Source of the DNA: Sorex araneus
Lineage: Eukaryota; Chordata; Mammalia; Eulipotyphla; Soricidae
Direction: 5' to 3'
Length of the DNA stretch: 64,000 bases
Assembly: GCF_027595985.1 (NCBI RefSeq)
Contig: NC_073303.1
Location: 360,458,517-360,522,516, forward strand
This document shows positions 1 through 11,167 of this stretch, piece after piece. The position numbers were made by a program, and so were the translations under genes. Below the pieces are notes generated by a model, which was not told the DNA's origin, searched no databases, and worked only from the letters and a program-made list of their open reading frames with translations. Positions within the stretch are counted from its first letter, which is position 1. Each line of letters opens with the position of its first letter.

Positions 1-536
1 GCTCTCCTGGCAACATCTTGCCACAGACTCAGACTACAGCACTCGGGCCAGATTAATCATTCTTAACCCTAGCAGGGTCCGACTCTTGTTATTACTTTCA
101 TGGATCATGACAGCATTTGTCCATGACCAAGCTCTTAACTTATAATTAAGCATTAGGCACTTTGGCCAGGCCCATCTCGATGCCAGGGTAGCACACAGCT
201 CACTGCTTGCCCTGGGTCCATCTTGTCCCTCGTCTGGACCCTGCTCTTGGGGGCGCTAGGAAGTAAGGGCAGCTGAGGCTTAGGTGGAGAGAATAGATAC
301 CCAGGAAGAAAATATCATGTAGAGTCAAATGACTCCCAGGTTACAAAAGCATAGCATATGCTACAGTCTTCCTGTGTCCATACACAGGGATAAGGCTCTG
401 AATAAACTCTGCAAAGGACTCAGGGAGAAGAGAAAAACAATATTTACAAGTCAACAGAACACTAAGAAGGAAGTTACAAATAAACACAGAGGAAAGTTCC
501 TAATAAGCCTAAACTACCTGAGGCTGTTATCCTACA
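1..536 (-). mobile_element. Endogenous retrovirus LTR, copy A (truncated by window edge)
   Basis: Matches 21070-21623 over its whole length in the same orientation. Its 5' end on the minus strand reads TGTAGGATAACAGCC, ending at 536. The 3' part of the LTR lies outside the window. Confidence 0.8.
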
Positions 537-605
537 GTTCATTGTTTTTAGGGCTAAAGTAACAAGCTTCCTGACACTAGGTAGGCTAAAAACAACAGGA
601 ATTTC

Positions 606-695
606 AGGGCTGGGTATATAGCTCAAAGGTAGAGGACACAGCTCACATGTGGAAGACCCTGAGTTCAATCCCTGGTACTCCCGGGTGTGGCTTTT
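606..695 (+). mobile_element. tRNA-like SINE fragment of a different lineage
   Basis: A tRNA-like stretch with an A-box-like tagctcaaaggtagagg and a B-box-like gagttcaatccctgg, 5' GGGCTGGG. The head differs from the main SINE of this window. It could be an old tRNA-derived SINE monomer or a tRNA pseudogene. It lies next to the LTR at 1-536. Confidence 0.5.
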
Positions 696-2052
696 GTAAG
701 TGAAAATGGGAGAATTTTTTTCTCCAACTGAGATCAGTGGTCTGAAGTCACAGGGTTGGTTCGCTCCAGAATGTCTGAAAGAAGGATCCATTTCCACGCT
801 GACCTCTAGGTTCATGGGACTGAAGCCATCCTTGTCAGCCCTTGCCTTGAAGATGCATCACTCTATAACTTCTGTCTCCATTGTGCAACATGGTTTTCCT
901 TGCTGTGCATTGCATTGTAAGCCTCTCTCTCTCCTTTCAGAAGGACACTTGTAACTGGACTCAGTATGTCCCAAATCAAGAGTGATCTCAGGATTCTTAA
1001 TTACATTGCTAAGATTTTGTCCAGACAAATTCACATCCAGTTACCAGAGATTAGAATAGACATGTCTGTCTTCTAAGGAGATACAACTTAACCTGCTACC
1101 CTAGTACAAATTATACCAGCGTTGGTTGGTTTGGAGGTGAATGATAACATCTCAAACTTGGATTGTTTCTGGTTCTTCTCATTCCTCACTAAGTGTGTCG
1201 GTTTTTCCTTTGTTCTCTCTTTGTAGCTTCAAGATCACTGAAGCTGTGTTTGTGTGAGATTCAGTTACAACAGTGTCTGTAAGGAAGGAAGAACATCCCT
1301 TCTTTGGGATCCTATATTTCTACCAAAGCAGGATATGTTTGCATCACTTATAAACTGCCTTATTTTGTTTTTTGTCTCCGAGCACCTAGAGGAGTGGATA
1401 GCACACTATAGTATCAGTAGGTATTTGAATGTAACATTTGATGCAGATTTGATCATAGCCATACCTACATCAAGGTGAGATTTATGGTATGGGTGCTTGA
1501 AATAATGAACATACCGTAAACTGAGGATGACGTAACATTTAGCAAAATTTTTTCCTAGAATTTTTTTCCTAGAATTTTTTCCTAGAATCCAAAATTAGTC
1601 CAGTTAGGAAAGAGAAAAAGACAGTGGACATGGTTATGGGTAAGCTATCACAATGACTTTTTTTAAAGGATGTGTAAGATAGTTTGGCTGGAACTGAATC
1701 TTTCTAGATCTCTTATATATGAGAATCAGTAATAATAAAAATGAAATTTATATCTTATTATGGAGACTATTTCTTAGACCTTCTATGACTTGAACATTGC
1801 CCAGACTTCAACCTTTTATATTTACTTTTCATTACATTCTCGGATAAGCCTTTTTTTTATGCTATTAGTTTATGCTTTATTTTTATACATAGCCACCTTC
1901 ATAGTAAATTATATATCTTATAAATGTATGGTAACTTATTTAATGCTTTGGAACATTAATAAATAAATTAATAAAGACAGGTCAACTCTGAAATCTAAGA
2001 TATATATCATCATATTAGAGTAAAAACTATGGCCACCATAATATTTATTTAT
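696..2052. other. No gene seen
   Basis: AT-rich sequence with stops in all frames. Apart from the short tandem repeat at 1546-1590, nothing is identified. Confidence 0.6.
1546..1590. repeat. Short tandem repeat, three TTTTTTCCTAGAA units
   Basis: Three adjacent near-identical units of 13-16 bp in otherwise plain AT-rich DNA. Slippage origin likely. Confidence 0.7.
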
Positions 2053-2575
2053 CACTGTATCAATGTATCACTGTCATCTTATTGTTCATCGATTTACTCT
2101 AGTGGGTGCCAGTAATGTCTCCATTCATCTCAGCCCTGAGATTTTAGCAGCCTCTCCTTACTCGTTTTTCCCAACAATTGGAGGCTCTTTTCAAATTCAA
2201 GGGAATGAGACCTTTTATTGTTACTGTATTTGGCATATCGAATATACCATGGGGAGCTTGCCAGCCTCTTCCATGTGGGCAGAATACTCTCAGTAGCTTG
2301 CCAGGCTTTCTGACAGGTGCACACACACACATACACACATATACATATATACATAAATAGATATACATATATATTTCCCTTTATGACGATGCTTCACTGT
2401 TGAGCGGTCCAGGAATATGTTCACTCAGGTGTGAGGCTTGGTCCGAGCGTGTGGAAAGCATCCTGGAGTATGGCGGCGGTGGGGTAGTAGAGGTTAGCTG
2501 CTGGGGTTGGGTCCCTTGGGGCAGGGAGGGCTCTCACCAGCCCCCCTTTGGAGCACCTCTGGTGTGGAGTCCCAC
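2053..2575 (-). mobile_element. Larger RTE-tailed non-autonomous element, copy 1
   Basis: Read on the minus strand it ends with the RTE-type tail (repeats at 2053-2085) and carries the SINE body (2215-2310). It has an extra ~95-bp block between tail and body (about 2122-2213) absent from ordinary copies. Upstream is a GC-rich part (2395-2575) that matches 28130-28290 instead of a tRNA head. A CA/TA repeat (2320-2374) separates body and GC-rich part. The 5' boundary is approximate. Confidence 0.6.
2320..2374. repeat. CA/TA microsatellite
   Basis: CACACACA followed by ATACACATATACATATATAC, lying within the larger RTE-tailed element at 2053-2575. Confidence 0.85.
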
Positions 2576-2642
2576 TTATATTTATATTATATAATATTTA
2601 TAATATTTAAATATGTGAAATATTTTAGGAAAGTCCTCTCAA

Positions 2643-2812
2643 TTCTTTGGGGGGTGGAGTTGGCCCACACCTGGCAGTGCTCAACTGCTTCTGGTTCTGT
2701 GCTCCAGGATTAATCCTGGCAGATTTGGGGATCATATGGGATGTCAGGGATTGAACCTGTTCTGCCGTGTGCAAGGCAAACACCCTACCTGTGGTACTAT
2801 TGTTCCAGCCCC
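2643..2812 (-). mobile_element. tRNA-headed SINE, A-tailed form
   Basis: Minus-strand copy with head, B box and the body starting ATCCCATATG. Moderately diverged, with no long A tail left. Confidence 0.85.
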
Positions 2813-2923
2813 TCACAATTTTCTCTTTTTACCCCATTAAATAAAAGCCATGTCTTTCAAATAAGTAAAAGGATTAGTAATTCACTTCTTACGATAATGA
2901 AATGTTAAAACACTAAGGAGGAG

Positions 2924-3105
2924 GGGGCTGGAGCAATAGTACAGCGGGTAGGGCGTTTGCCTTGCACATAGCCCAACTCGGGTTCGATTCCCAGCATCCC
3001 ATATGGTCCCCTGAGCACCGCCAGGAGTGATTCCTGAGTGCATGAGCCAGGAGTAACCCCTGTGCATCGCAGGGTGTGACCCAAAAACAAACAAACAAAC
3101 AAACA
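2924..3105 (+). mobile_element. tRNA-headed SINE, A-tailed form, full length
   Basis: Near-consensus copy: A box tagtacagcgggtagg, B box gggttcgattcc, body CATCCCATATGGTCCCCTGAGC, ending GGGTGTGACCC and a CAAA-rich tail. A 17-bp duplication with one mismatch flanks it (2907-2923, 3106-3122), typical of L1-driven insertion. Confidence 0.95.
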
Positions 3106-3222
3106 AAAACACTAACGAGGAGACAACAATATCATAGCTGGATATTTGACGTGTAAATCTGAGTCCCATGTGTAAAGTCAGTTTAAAAGGAAAACATTTC
3201 ATTTTACTTCATGACTTATTTA

Positions 3223-3390
3223 TTTGGGGTTTTTGGTCATACTTAGTGGTGCTCAGGCCTTACTCCCAGTTCTGAGCTCAGGGATCACTCCTAGTGGTCA
3301 CTCCTAGTGGTCTCCAGTACAGGAGATTGAACCCCAGTCAGCATGTGCAATAGAAACGCCCTGCCCACTTTGCTGTCGCTCCTGCCCAGT
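3223..3390 (-). mobile_element. tRNA-headed SINE, A-tailed form, diverged
   Basis: An older minus-strand copy with head GGGCAGGAGCGACAGC in reverse. The CACTCCTAGTGGT segment is duplicated internally (about 3285-3312). Confidence 0.75.
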
Positions 3391-3394
3391 AAAA

Positions 3395-4278
3395 AATTCT
3401 AAATGTAAGGAGATAAGTTTTAATAGATTTTTTAAGCCCCGGAAGTGCCTTTGGTGGTTACTTGTAAACAGAAGGAAGGGTGGGAAGGATTTGTTTAGCT
3501 GTTAATCAATAAAGAAGAACTGACTGTTAAATTATTGATACTCACTTTTTGTGGCATATGATCTTTAAAAAAAGAAATCAATAAGATTGCTACTAACTTT
3601 TTAGACCAAGAATCATACCTTTATGTATATTTTATGATTGTATATGTTACCTATATTTTGATATTTTACTGGAGTTTCACAGTATGATATATTAGTATAA
3701 TGGTAAGAGCATTCTCCAGCCCTTGTCCACTTATTTATGTAAATTCAGACATGGTCTCTCTGAATTTTCTTTATACATAGAACTCCATTCAAATGGATTT
3801 TGTTGACCTTACCAGTGTATCTTTGGGTAATGATGTCTATGTCCTAAGTGTTTCCTTAAAGAGTAAAAACCTGTAAGATTTGGACTAATTATTGCACTAG
3901 ATAGTGGCTAAGGAGACCCTGGCTATAGCAGCATAAACATTCCTTCACATTAAAAGCAGATGATTGCCACAGATCTCCGCTACAACACATAGGCAGTTTT
4001 GAATCACACGAAGTGAGCTGAACATCTGTGTTCTAACTTATTATAAGTCATAGTCCATACTTGCATTACGATGTATTAAGTAAGCAAATGAAGCAAATAA
4101 CAACAAAACAATATGAATTCCAATTAGCATGATTTAAGACTTTTATCCTGCATAGTTAGGAAAACTTTTTCTGTCACTTATGCATTCTAGTTTATCATAC
4201 ATGCTGGGGGCTCTTTTTATCATTTTTTATCTAGTTTATCATTTGACGGGGGCTCTTTTCTAAATCACTTAATATGTC
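3395..4278. other. No gene seen
   Basis: AT-rich. Nothing recognised. Confidence 0.6.
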
Positions 4279-4291
4279 GTTACTAAAGCAC

Positions 4292-4536
4292 AGTAGCACT
4301 GTCCTCCCGTTCTTCGTCAATTTGCTCGAATGGGCACCAGTAACGTCTCCATTGTGAGACTTGTTGTTACTGTTTTTGGCATATTGAATATGCCATGGGG
4401 AGCTTGCCAGGCTCTGCTGTGCGGGCTGGATACTCTCAGTAGCTTGCTGGGTTCTTTGAGAGGGATGGAGGAATCAAACCCGGGTCGGCCTCATGCAAGG
4501 CAAACGCCCTATCCACTGTGCTATTGCTCCAGCCCA
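4292..4536 (-). mobile_element. tRNA-headed SINE, RTE-tailed form
   Basis: A complete 245-bp copy with a perfect 13-bp target-site duplication (gttactaaagcac at 4279-4291 and 4537-4549). Minus-strand reading: tRNA-like head with A box and B box (gggtttgattcc), a body with two GCCAGC/GCCTGGCAAGC repeats, ATATGCCAAAAACAGTAAC, then the RTE-like tail ending in ACAGTG-type repeats without poly(A). Confidence 0.92.
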
Positions 4537-4549
4537 GTTACTAAAGCAC

Positions 4550-6589
4550 TGAAGAAAATATGTATCAGTGCCTTAAACCTTTAGTTCTGTCATTTTATTT
4601 CTTCATTGACCAACATAAAAGAAGTTCATCAAATTAGGGTAATTTTTTAAAGAATATGTCCAAAGTGTCTGTTTTCATTTCAGCATTCACTGAGGCACTC
4701 ATTGTATATTTATTATGTTTCCAGCATTAGTTTTGTTTCCATGGGAAGAATGATGAGAGGCATGAGTCTTTCCTGGATAGCATTCATCATCCAAAGAAGG
4801 CAACATAAATCACATACCTTACTGAAAATTAAATGTTCAATATCATCCAGTTAAGATAATGCTGTATATTAAGTCCCTTTCCACACTACTATGTCCCTCC
4901 CTGAGATTTGGTTCACTTGATTACTTTCTGTCTCACTAATCTATCTCTTTCAAAATAATAGTTTTCATTATTGAAGACATCCCACTACCACTTTTGTAGG
5001 ATAGTCACTGACATTTTTTTTATTCTAGTCTTCATGTCTTTGCATAACTGTAATTGGCTCTTGAAGAACACAAATTTGAATACTTAGATATATTTATACA
5101 TGGATTTGCCCACCTAGTCACTGTTTTTCGATTCAAATATTCACCCAAGCAGGGATGACTATTAGTTGAAATTCTTGATGTAATGATGTAATCAGAGTCT
5201 GAGTATGGACAGGGCCAACTTTTAATTATATGAACTTTCAACTTGGTTATTGTTTAAGTGTTGAATGCTCAAATAAGTGACATGTGGCTGGGTGGGGTGG
5301 GGGATATTCCCTTCTACAGATTTGTAGACCTCTCTTAACGGTGAGTGTTTTTCCTGTCTTCTGGCAGCAATGTAATTCAAAGAAGCAAGTAACTTGCTCT
5401 AAAACCTTTGCAGTGGAAGCAGGCCTGAGAGCTAGGAAGAAAGCAGTATGGTGAAACAAACATTATTGAGTAAATAATGAACAGAGTGTCATTATAAATC
5501 ACAATAAAATTATGATACTTAATTTTTGAGTGCATCAGTCTGATCATTTTTCATTGATGGTTCGGTCTTGATATTATGTGGTGGAAATTGGAAAGGGATA
5601 CACCATTTATAATACTCAGTAACAATGATGGTGGCTGAGTATAATAAATAAGACTTCTATTCTGCAAGTAAAATGTTATTGCCTCTAATTCTCATGCCAT
5701 GGACAATTCGAATTTTTATTGTTATTATTGTGACACTCATCATTACTATAAATCATTCCCATCAAATAGCATTCAATTATTTCCGTCCTTCCACAGGATG
5801 CTATATTAGCTTTCCATTTCTCTCAAAAGTGTGGAAAATAATTCTTTTGGTGAAACTGAGGTACAAATATGTTCCTACAGGTGTATTCCATTTTATGTAC
5901 TAGATGTGCTTCTAAAATTCTCAAGCATGCACTTGGGTTTTTGAAAGATGAAACAATTTGAAATAGAATTGGGTGTGCTTAAACTTAAAGGAATAATGAG
6001 AATAATCAGAGCTCTATTTGAAATATGGATAATTGGTCCAATGTTCACCAGTTTTATAAAATTTTATAAAATTGAGCTGTATATTTTATATTCAAAAAAG
6101 TTGGCTATAATGCTGCCACCTAGAGAAAAACCTTTATGAAATATCATGACATGGAAGAATATCTTTGAGATTTACCCGTTTAATTCAAACCATCATTTCA
6201 ACAGTGAGCAAAGTAGGAAGGATGACTACCTTCAGATTCTATAGTTAAAGTCTATAGGTTATTGCAACTTGAATTAACACTATCAGCAATTTATTCCAGA
6301 CATAAAAGCAAGACATGATGATGTCCCATTTGAGCAGTTTCTCAAAATGACATTTTCTCAGACATGGCAACACTGACATTTTCACTTGTGTAATTCTTTG
6401 TTGTGGGGAACTTTCCTGTGCATTGTCAAATGTTTTGGCAGCATCCCAGGCTTCTATGAACTTTATGTTACTAGCAAAGAGTCTTCAAATATTGTAGAAC
6501 ATCTTCAGTTGGACAAAACCTCGTGCATTTTAAAGCTACCAATTAGCATGAAAGAATCACAAAAAAATTATTCGAAGAACATTCCTAAA
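4550..6589. other. No gene seen
   Basis: Two kilobases of AT-rich unique-looking DNA; short frames only (largest about 76 codons at 5673-5903, no family recognised). Confidence 0.6.
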
Positions 6590-6604
6590 GAAGTATAAGT
6601 CCCA

Positions 6605-6787
6605 GGGGCTGAAGTGATAGTAAGGCGGGTAGGGCGTTTGCCTTGCACTCGGCTGAGCCGGGTTCGATTCCTAGCATCCCATATGGTCCCCTGAGAACCG
6701 CCAGGGGTAATTCCTGAGTGCAGAGCCAGGAGTAACCCCTGTGCATCGCTGGGTGTGACCCGAAAAGCAAAAAAAAAAAAAAAAAAA
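6605..6787 (+). mobile_element. tRNA-headed SINE, A-tailed form, full length
   Basis: Near-consensus copy with a pure A tail and a perfect 15-bp duplication gaagtataagtccca (6590-6604, 6788-6802). Probably recent. Confidence 0.95.
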
Positions 6788-6842
6788 GAAGTATAAGTCC
6801 CATATATGAAGGTGACAATATGCAAATTTACTCAACACAGAA

Positions 6843-7128
6843 ATCTTCCTCCCTCCCTCCCTCCCCCTCTCCCTCCCTCCCTTCCTGTCTTCCATCCTTC
6901 CATCCTTTCTCCCTCACTCCCTCCCTTCTTTCGTCCCTCTCTTCCTTCCTTCCTTCCTTCCTTCCTTCCTTCCTTCCTTCCTTCCTTCCTTCCTTCCTTC
7001 CTTCCTTCCTTCCTTCCTCCCTCCCTCCCTCCCTCCCTTCCTCTCTCATTCCCTTTCTCCCTTACTCTCTCATTCCCTTTCTCCCTCCCTCCTTCCCTCC
7101 CTCCCTCCCTCCCTCCCTTCTTTCCTTC
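6843..7128. repeat. Pure polypyrimidine CCCT/CCTT array
   Basis: About 285 bp almost wholly C and T: CCCT units, then about 18 CCTT units (6944-7017), then CCCT units again. It is 40 bp after the SINE at 6605. Long open frames through it (serine/proline/leucine repeats, lysine/glutamate/glycine on the other strand) are composition artefacts. Confidence 0.97.
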
Positions 7129-7704
7129 CTGGCGATGCTAGTGTTTCTTCCACACTGCTTACCGAGCCACGGGTGCAGAACTCTAGTATGCAAAGCCTGT
7201 ACTATAGCCATTTAAGATATTTTCCTTCTTATCTAAGGCTCACTCTTATTATTGGCCATGTAGTTGGAAAGTTTTGAAATGCAGAATAAAATAAAACAGA
7301 GCTTTGCTTAGAGACTATGCATAGGAGGGTACTGCAATCAAGGAGTTCTTGGAGCCAGCTCTGCCTACCCCTTTCCCTGTTCTGTGTTTTATAGGAAGCA
7401 ACCTCCCCATTAACATCCTTTGTGTTTTAATTGGAACAGTTGATGGAGAACACAAACTCAGTTTGTTTTCTAAATATAGAATATAATTATCCAAAAGGCT
7501 TCAGATTATTTTCCATCAAATAGTTTATTGTTTATACCTTTCCATATTTATGAAAACCTTCAAATTTTTGTTAGCACAGAGTGTGTAGCGCATTCTAGCT
7601 TATAAATTCTCAAGGGATAAATTATCTTACCCTTTTCACAATATTTAAGGGATAAAATCCAGTCAAAATCTTAAGAACTTAAAAAAAATGGGGGCTGGGA
7701 AGTG

Positions 7705-7872
7705 GGACTGGAGTGATAGTAGAGGAGATAAGCTGCCTGCCTGGTGTGTGCCAATCTGTGTCCTATCTTAGCTGCCCCATATTGTCCCCCCAAGCCTTCC
7801 AGGAATGATCCCTGAGCACAGAGCCAGGAGTAAGCACTCAGCATAGCTGGGTGTGACCCCCCCAAAAACAAA
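7705..7872 (+). mobile_element. tRNA-headed SINE, A-tailed form, diverged
   Basis: Old copy; the body is recognisable from GATCCCTGAGCACAGAGCC to GCTGGGTGTGACCC and a short A tail. The B box is decayed. Confidence 0.75.
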
Positions 7873-8886
7873 TGAGCAAATATGTTTACGATAGGCTTGT
7901 TTGAAACAACACAAACACCCATACAGTAACAGTCAAACCATTGCTTTCATTTAGATTAGTGGTCTTCAATGCCTCGTTCATGGAAGAGTAGTGGTTTGCT
8001 GCTGTAGAAAGGTTGACACCCACTGGTAACCTTGGCTACAACTGCTGGTTCATGGACTGTATGCAGGATTGGTGTTAGTCAGAATGGGGATAAAATGTTG
8101 TAAAATGTTAATCTATATCACAGGAAGCAAAATTTATGTCATTTTTATGCAACATTTTCTTCTAAATTAATTGTTGTTATCTTTATCACCAGAGCTGTAT
8201 TTTAGTATTATTTCTAGCATGTCATCAATAAATAATAATGACTAGTCAGGCATTGTTCTATGGGCGTTATTTTTTAGCTATTTAGCTTTTACGACTACCA
8301 TATTACACAATAGCACACTATTTCAAAGACAAAAGTGAGATTGAACTTGCCTGGGTTACTGACAAGTAGGTTAGAAAAGTCAATGTTTGTAGCTTGGTAG
8401 ATTGAGCTAAGAGCTCAAATGATAATTCTATGTAACTGCAAAAATAATAAAAATCGCTAAAGAAGTTGGCCTATGATAACTTTTTGACCATTAGTGAAGG
8501 GTAAGATGGTGGAGAGAGTGTGGATATTACACTATTAAGAAGATATATTAAGAAATTTTTGTGGTTTACATGATAAGCACAGTAAGTCAGAGGGAGAAGG
8601 ACAAATTCAGATGATCTCATTTGTCTGGAATATATAGAGACAAAACATGTGAACAGACAGCACTCGACAATGACAAACCTTTGGCTTTGAATTACAAAAT
8701 CCAGATTAACAAGTAGTGGAAGGAGTGATGGGGGTGCAGAGAGGATGAAGGAATGAAGTAATGGCCATAAAGGGATAGTAGTATGGGATCTTAGACACCT
8801 TGGGGTGTGTGCGGTAATTTCAAATCTCAATAGCATAAGCATTAACACTATTGTAACTCCTGTACTATAATGAGTGATAGCACATC

Positions 8887-9088
8887 GCTGGAGCGATAGC
8901 ACAGCGGTAGGGCGTTTGCCTTGCATGAGGCTGACCTGGGTTCGATTCCTCCCCCCCTCTCAGAGAGCCTGGCAAGCTACCCGTGGCATATTCAATATGC
9001 CAAAAACAGTAACAAGTCTCACAATGGAGATGTTACTGGTGGCCACCTGAGTAAACTCAATATAACCGATGAGTTATAACATGACAGT
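8887..9088 (+). mobile_element. tRNA-headed SINE, RTE-tailed form, short variant
   Basis: The head (gctggagcgatagcacagcg) and B box (gggttcgattcc) are near consensus. The body holds only one of the usual two GAGCCTGGCAAGCTAC repeats, so it is about 45 bp shorter. The RTE-like tail (from about 9027) is degraded, with an ACTCAATATAACC-like stretch in its middle. Confidence 0.85.
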
Positions 9089-9859
9089 TATAACTATAAT
9101 TATAGTCATAATGAAACATAAATTATAAAAATTCAAACTAATATAAAATAATTCTACCCTGATTATTATCTAAAGCTTTATTGCCATTCTCCAAAACTTA
9201 TGTAAAGGCTGCCTTTGATACCATCTTTATAACTTATGGCACATTGTTCTTTAATATCTTTAATGGCCTTTATGCATAAGACTTTCAGGATTCAAAACAC
9301 AGGTCACTTTTCCTCATCTTAAAAGCAGTTGAATCATTGATTACATATCATTTTAATTCTGAAGTGCATTTTTTTATATTTGTAATTAGACTTTAAGAAC
9401 TGATGTGAAATAATAATGATAACAACCATACTTTCTAAAACACTTGGCAACATTCTGAAAGCAGTTTTCAAAGTATCTTAGTGGTATTCTAACTTTCTTT
9501 CCCAAGTTGTTAATGATGAAGTAGAAGATAAAGGGGGCTTAGGATCTCGTGGCAATTCAAGATCAGGGAGAGGCATTTCTCTGGACTGAAAGAGCACCTC
9601 GGAGCTGTCCCGGTCCCCAGTGAACATTCTAGTCTGCCCTGGCTCAGATGTAAGCGTCTTGCTACTTGATTCTGATTGGGTGTTCACTTCTCAGGCAAGC
9701 CAGGCTACTGCACTGCAAGGTGTGCAAGCTCTGAGCTAGGCAGGCAAATATTGAGCACAAGTGCAGGAGTTACCTAGTCTGGGTAAGTCCTAGCCAAGTG
9801 AATCCATGATGTCCAATTGCACATGCTCCGTATCAGCAAAATATTTAGAAATTTAAATA

Positions 9860-10495
9860 TATATAGAAAAGGCAGACTGATTCAGTCTTCTGGGGAAATG
9901 GTTTGGATACTTATCACGAAACTAGGAATTGAACTTCTCTATGATGCAGAAATTCTACTTTTTGACATCTGTCTCTCAACATCCCCAAAATGTCTATTTT
10001 AGAAAAGATATTTGCACTACTGTGTTCAGTACATCCCAATTCATAGTTGCCAAATTCTGGAAACAACTTATGTGTCTAAGAACAGATGACTGGATTAAAA
10101 AAAAAACTATTATACATATATATACATATATATGCATATGTAATGTAATACTACTGGGCTTTAAGTAAAGCAATCATTCAATTTGCTGCTACGTGAATGG
10201 ATCAGGAGAGTATCATGCTGAGTGATGTTGGAAGGAGAAAGACAGACATAGAATAATATCTTATGTGTGGGATATAAAAAAACATAGTAGAGGAATGGCA
10301 AAAGCCCAAAGGCAAGATAAATTGAGAAATGGTCTTTAGTAAGAAACTTATCATGAGGTGTGGGTAACAGGACTGGGATCATTGTGGAAAAACCCTGGTA
10401 GAGGATGTGGTTTTGAAATGTCATATGTATGAAACACTACTAATAAATTTTATAAGCCATCATGTCAAAAAATATTTAAAAATTAAAATACATTT
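9860..10495 (+). mobile_element. L1 3' fragment (ORF2 end and 3' UTR)
   Basis: Plus-strand, 5'-truncated L1. The end of ORF2 is recognisable (TTCTGGAAACAACTTATGTG; GAACAGATGACTGGATTAAA; GAGAGTATCATGCTGAGTGA), followed by a 3' UTR to about 10495. The frame is broken. A short TA-rich repeat at about 10110-10145 is internal. Confidence 0.8.
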
Positions 10496-10712
10496 CAAAT
10501 GGAATAAAAGCACATATTGAACAAAGGAAGCATGTTTCTTACTCCTAGTGGGAAGTCCACAAAAACAAGCCTGATAATACTCACTTGATACCCTGGTGGT
10601 ATTTGGTATTACGTTTCAGTGGCTTAATATAGATTTTGTGGAATTTAAGTTAGTTCATAATATTTACGTTATTACCTCCTATTTATGCTTATAGATACTA
10701 TTCTAAAGTTTT

Positions 10713-10870
10713 AGTTATTTTTTTTTTTTTGCTTTTTGGATCACACCCAGCATTGCACAGGGGTTACTCCTGGCTCATGCACTCAGGAATTACTCCTCGT
10801 GATGCTCAGGGGATCATATGGGATGCTGGGAATCGAACCCGGGTCAGCCCGCTGTGCTATCGCTCCAGCC
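10713..10870 (-). mobile_element. tRNA-headed SINE, A-tailed form, internally deleted
   Basis: Minus-strand copy with T tract at the left and a duplication ctattctRaagtttt (10698-10712, 10871-10885). About 25 bp between A and B boxes are missing. Confidence 0.9.
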
Positions 10871-10932
10871 CTATTCTGAAGTTTTTATATAGAAAGCTTT
10901 GGTTTCTTCATTTGAATATTAGAAAGACATAA

Positions 10933-11132
10933 TGAGCAATAGCACAGCGGGTAGGGCATTTTTCCTGCACTTGACCTACCCAGGTTTGCTTCCTCCACCC
11001 CTCTTGGAGAGCCTGGCAAGCTACCCGTGGCGGGTGTATTGGATATGCCAAAAGCAGTAACAACAAGTCTCACAATTGAGATGTTACTGGTGCCCACTAG
11101 AAAATATCTATGAGCAAAGGAATGACAGTGAA
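10933..11132 (+). mobile_element. tRNA-headed SINE, RTE-tailed form, short variant
   Basis: tRNA-like head with tagcacagcgggtagg, a weakened B box, a single GAGCCTGGCAAGCTACC unit, then ATATGCCAAAAGCAGTAAC, and a tail interrupted by AAAATATCT before GAGCAAAGGAATGACAGTG. It lies about 20 bp upstream of the composite element at 11168. Confidence 0.85.
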
Positions 11133-11167
11133 TGTTGTGATGTGGTCATTTTCTTGTGAATTATCTT

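Larger units (their letters stand above)
7130..9860. other. Mostly unassigned DNA around two SINEs
   Basis: Outside the SINEs at 7705 and 8887 nothing is assigned. The minus-strand frame at 8471-8926 runs into a SINE and shows no domain. The stretch 9480-9760 has higher GC than its surroundings but no recognisable identity. Confidence 0.5.

Noticed and set aside
606..695. Functional tRNA gene
   Set aside because: The stems cannot be paired convincingly and the 3' end runs on; better read as a SINE or tRNA-derived remnant.
6806..7215. Long serine/proline and lysine/glutamate-rich open frames
   Set aside because: They are pure translation of the CCCT/CCTT array; no start context, domain or splice structure.
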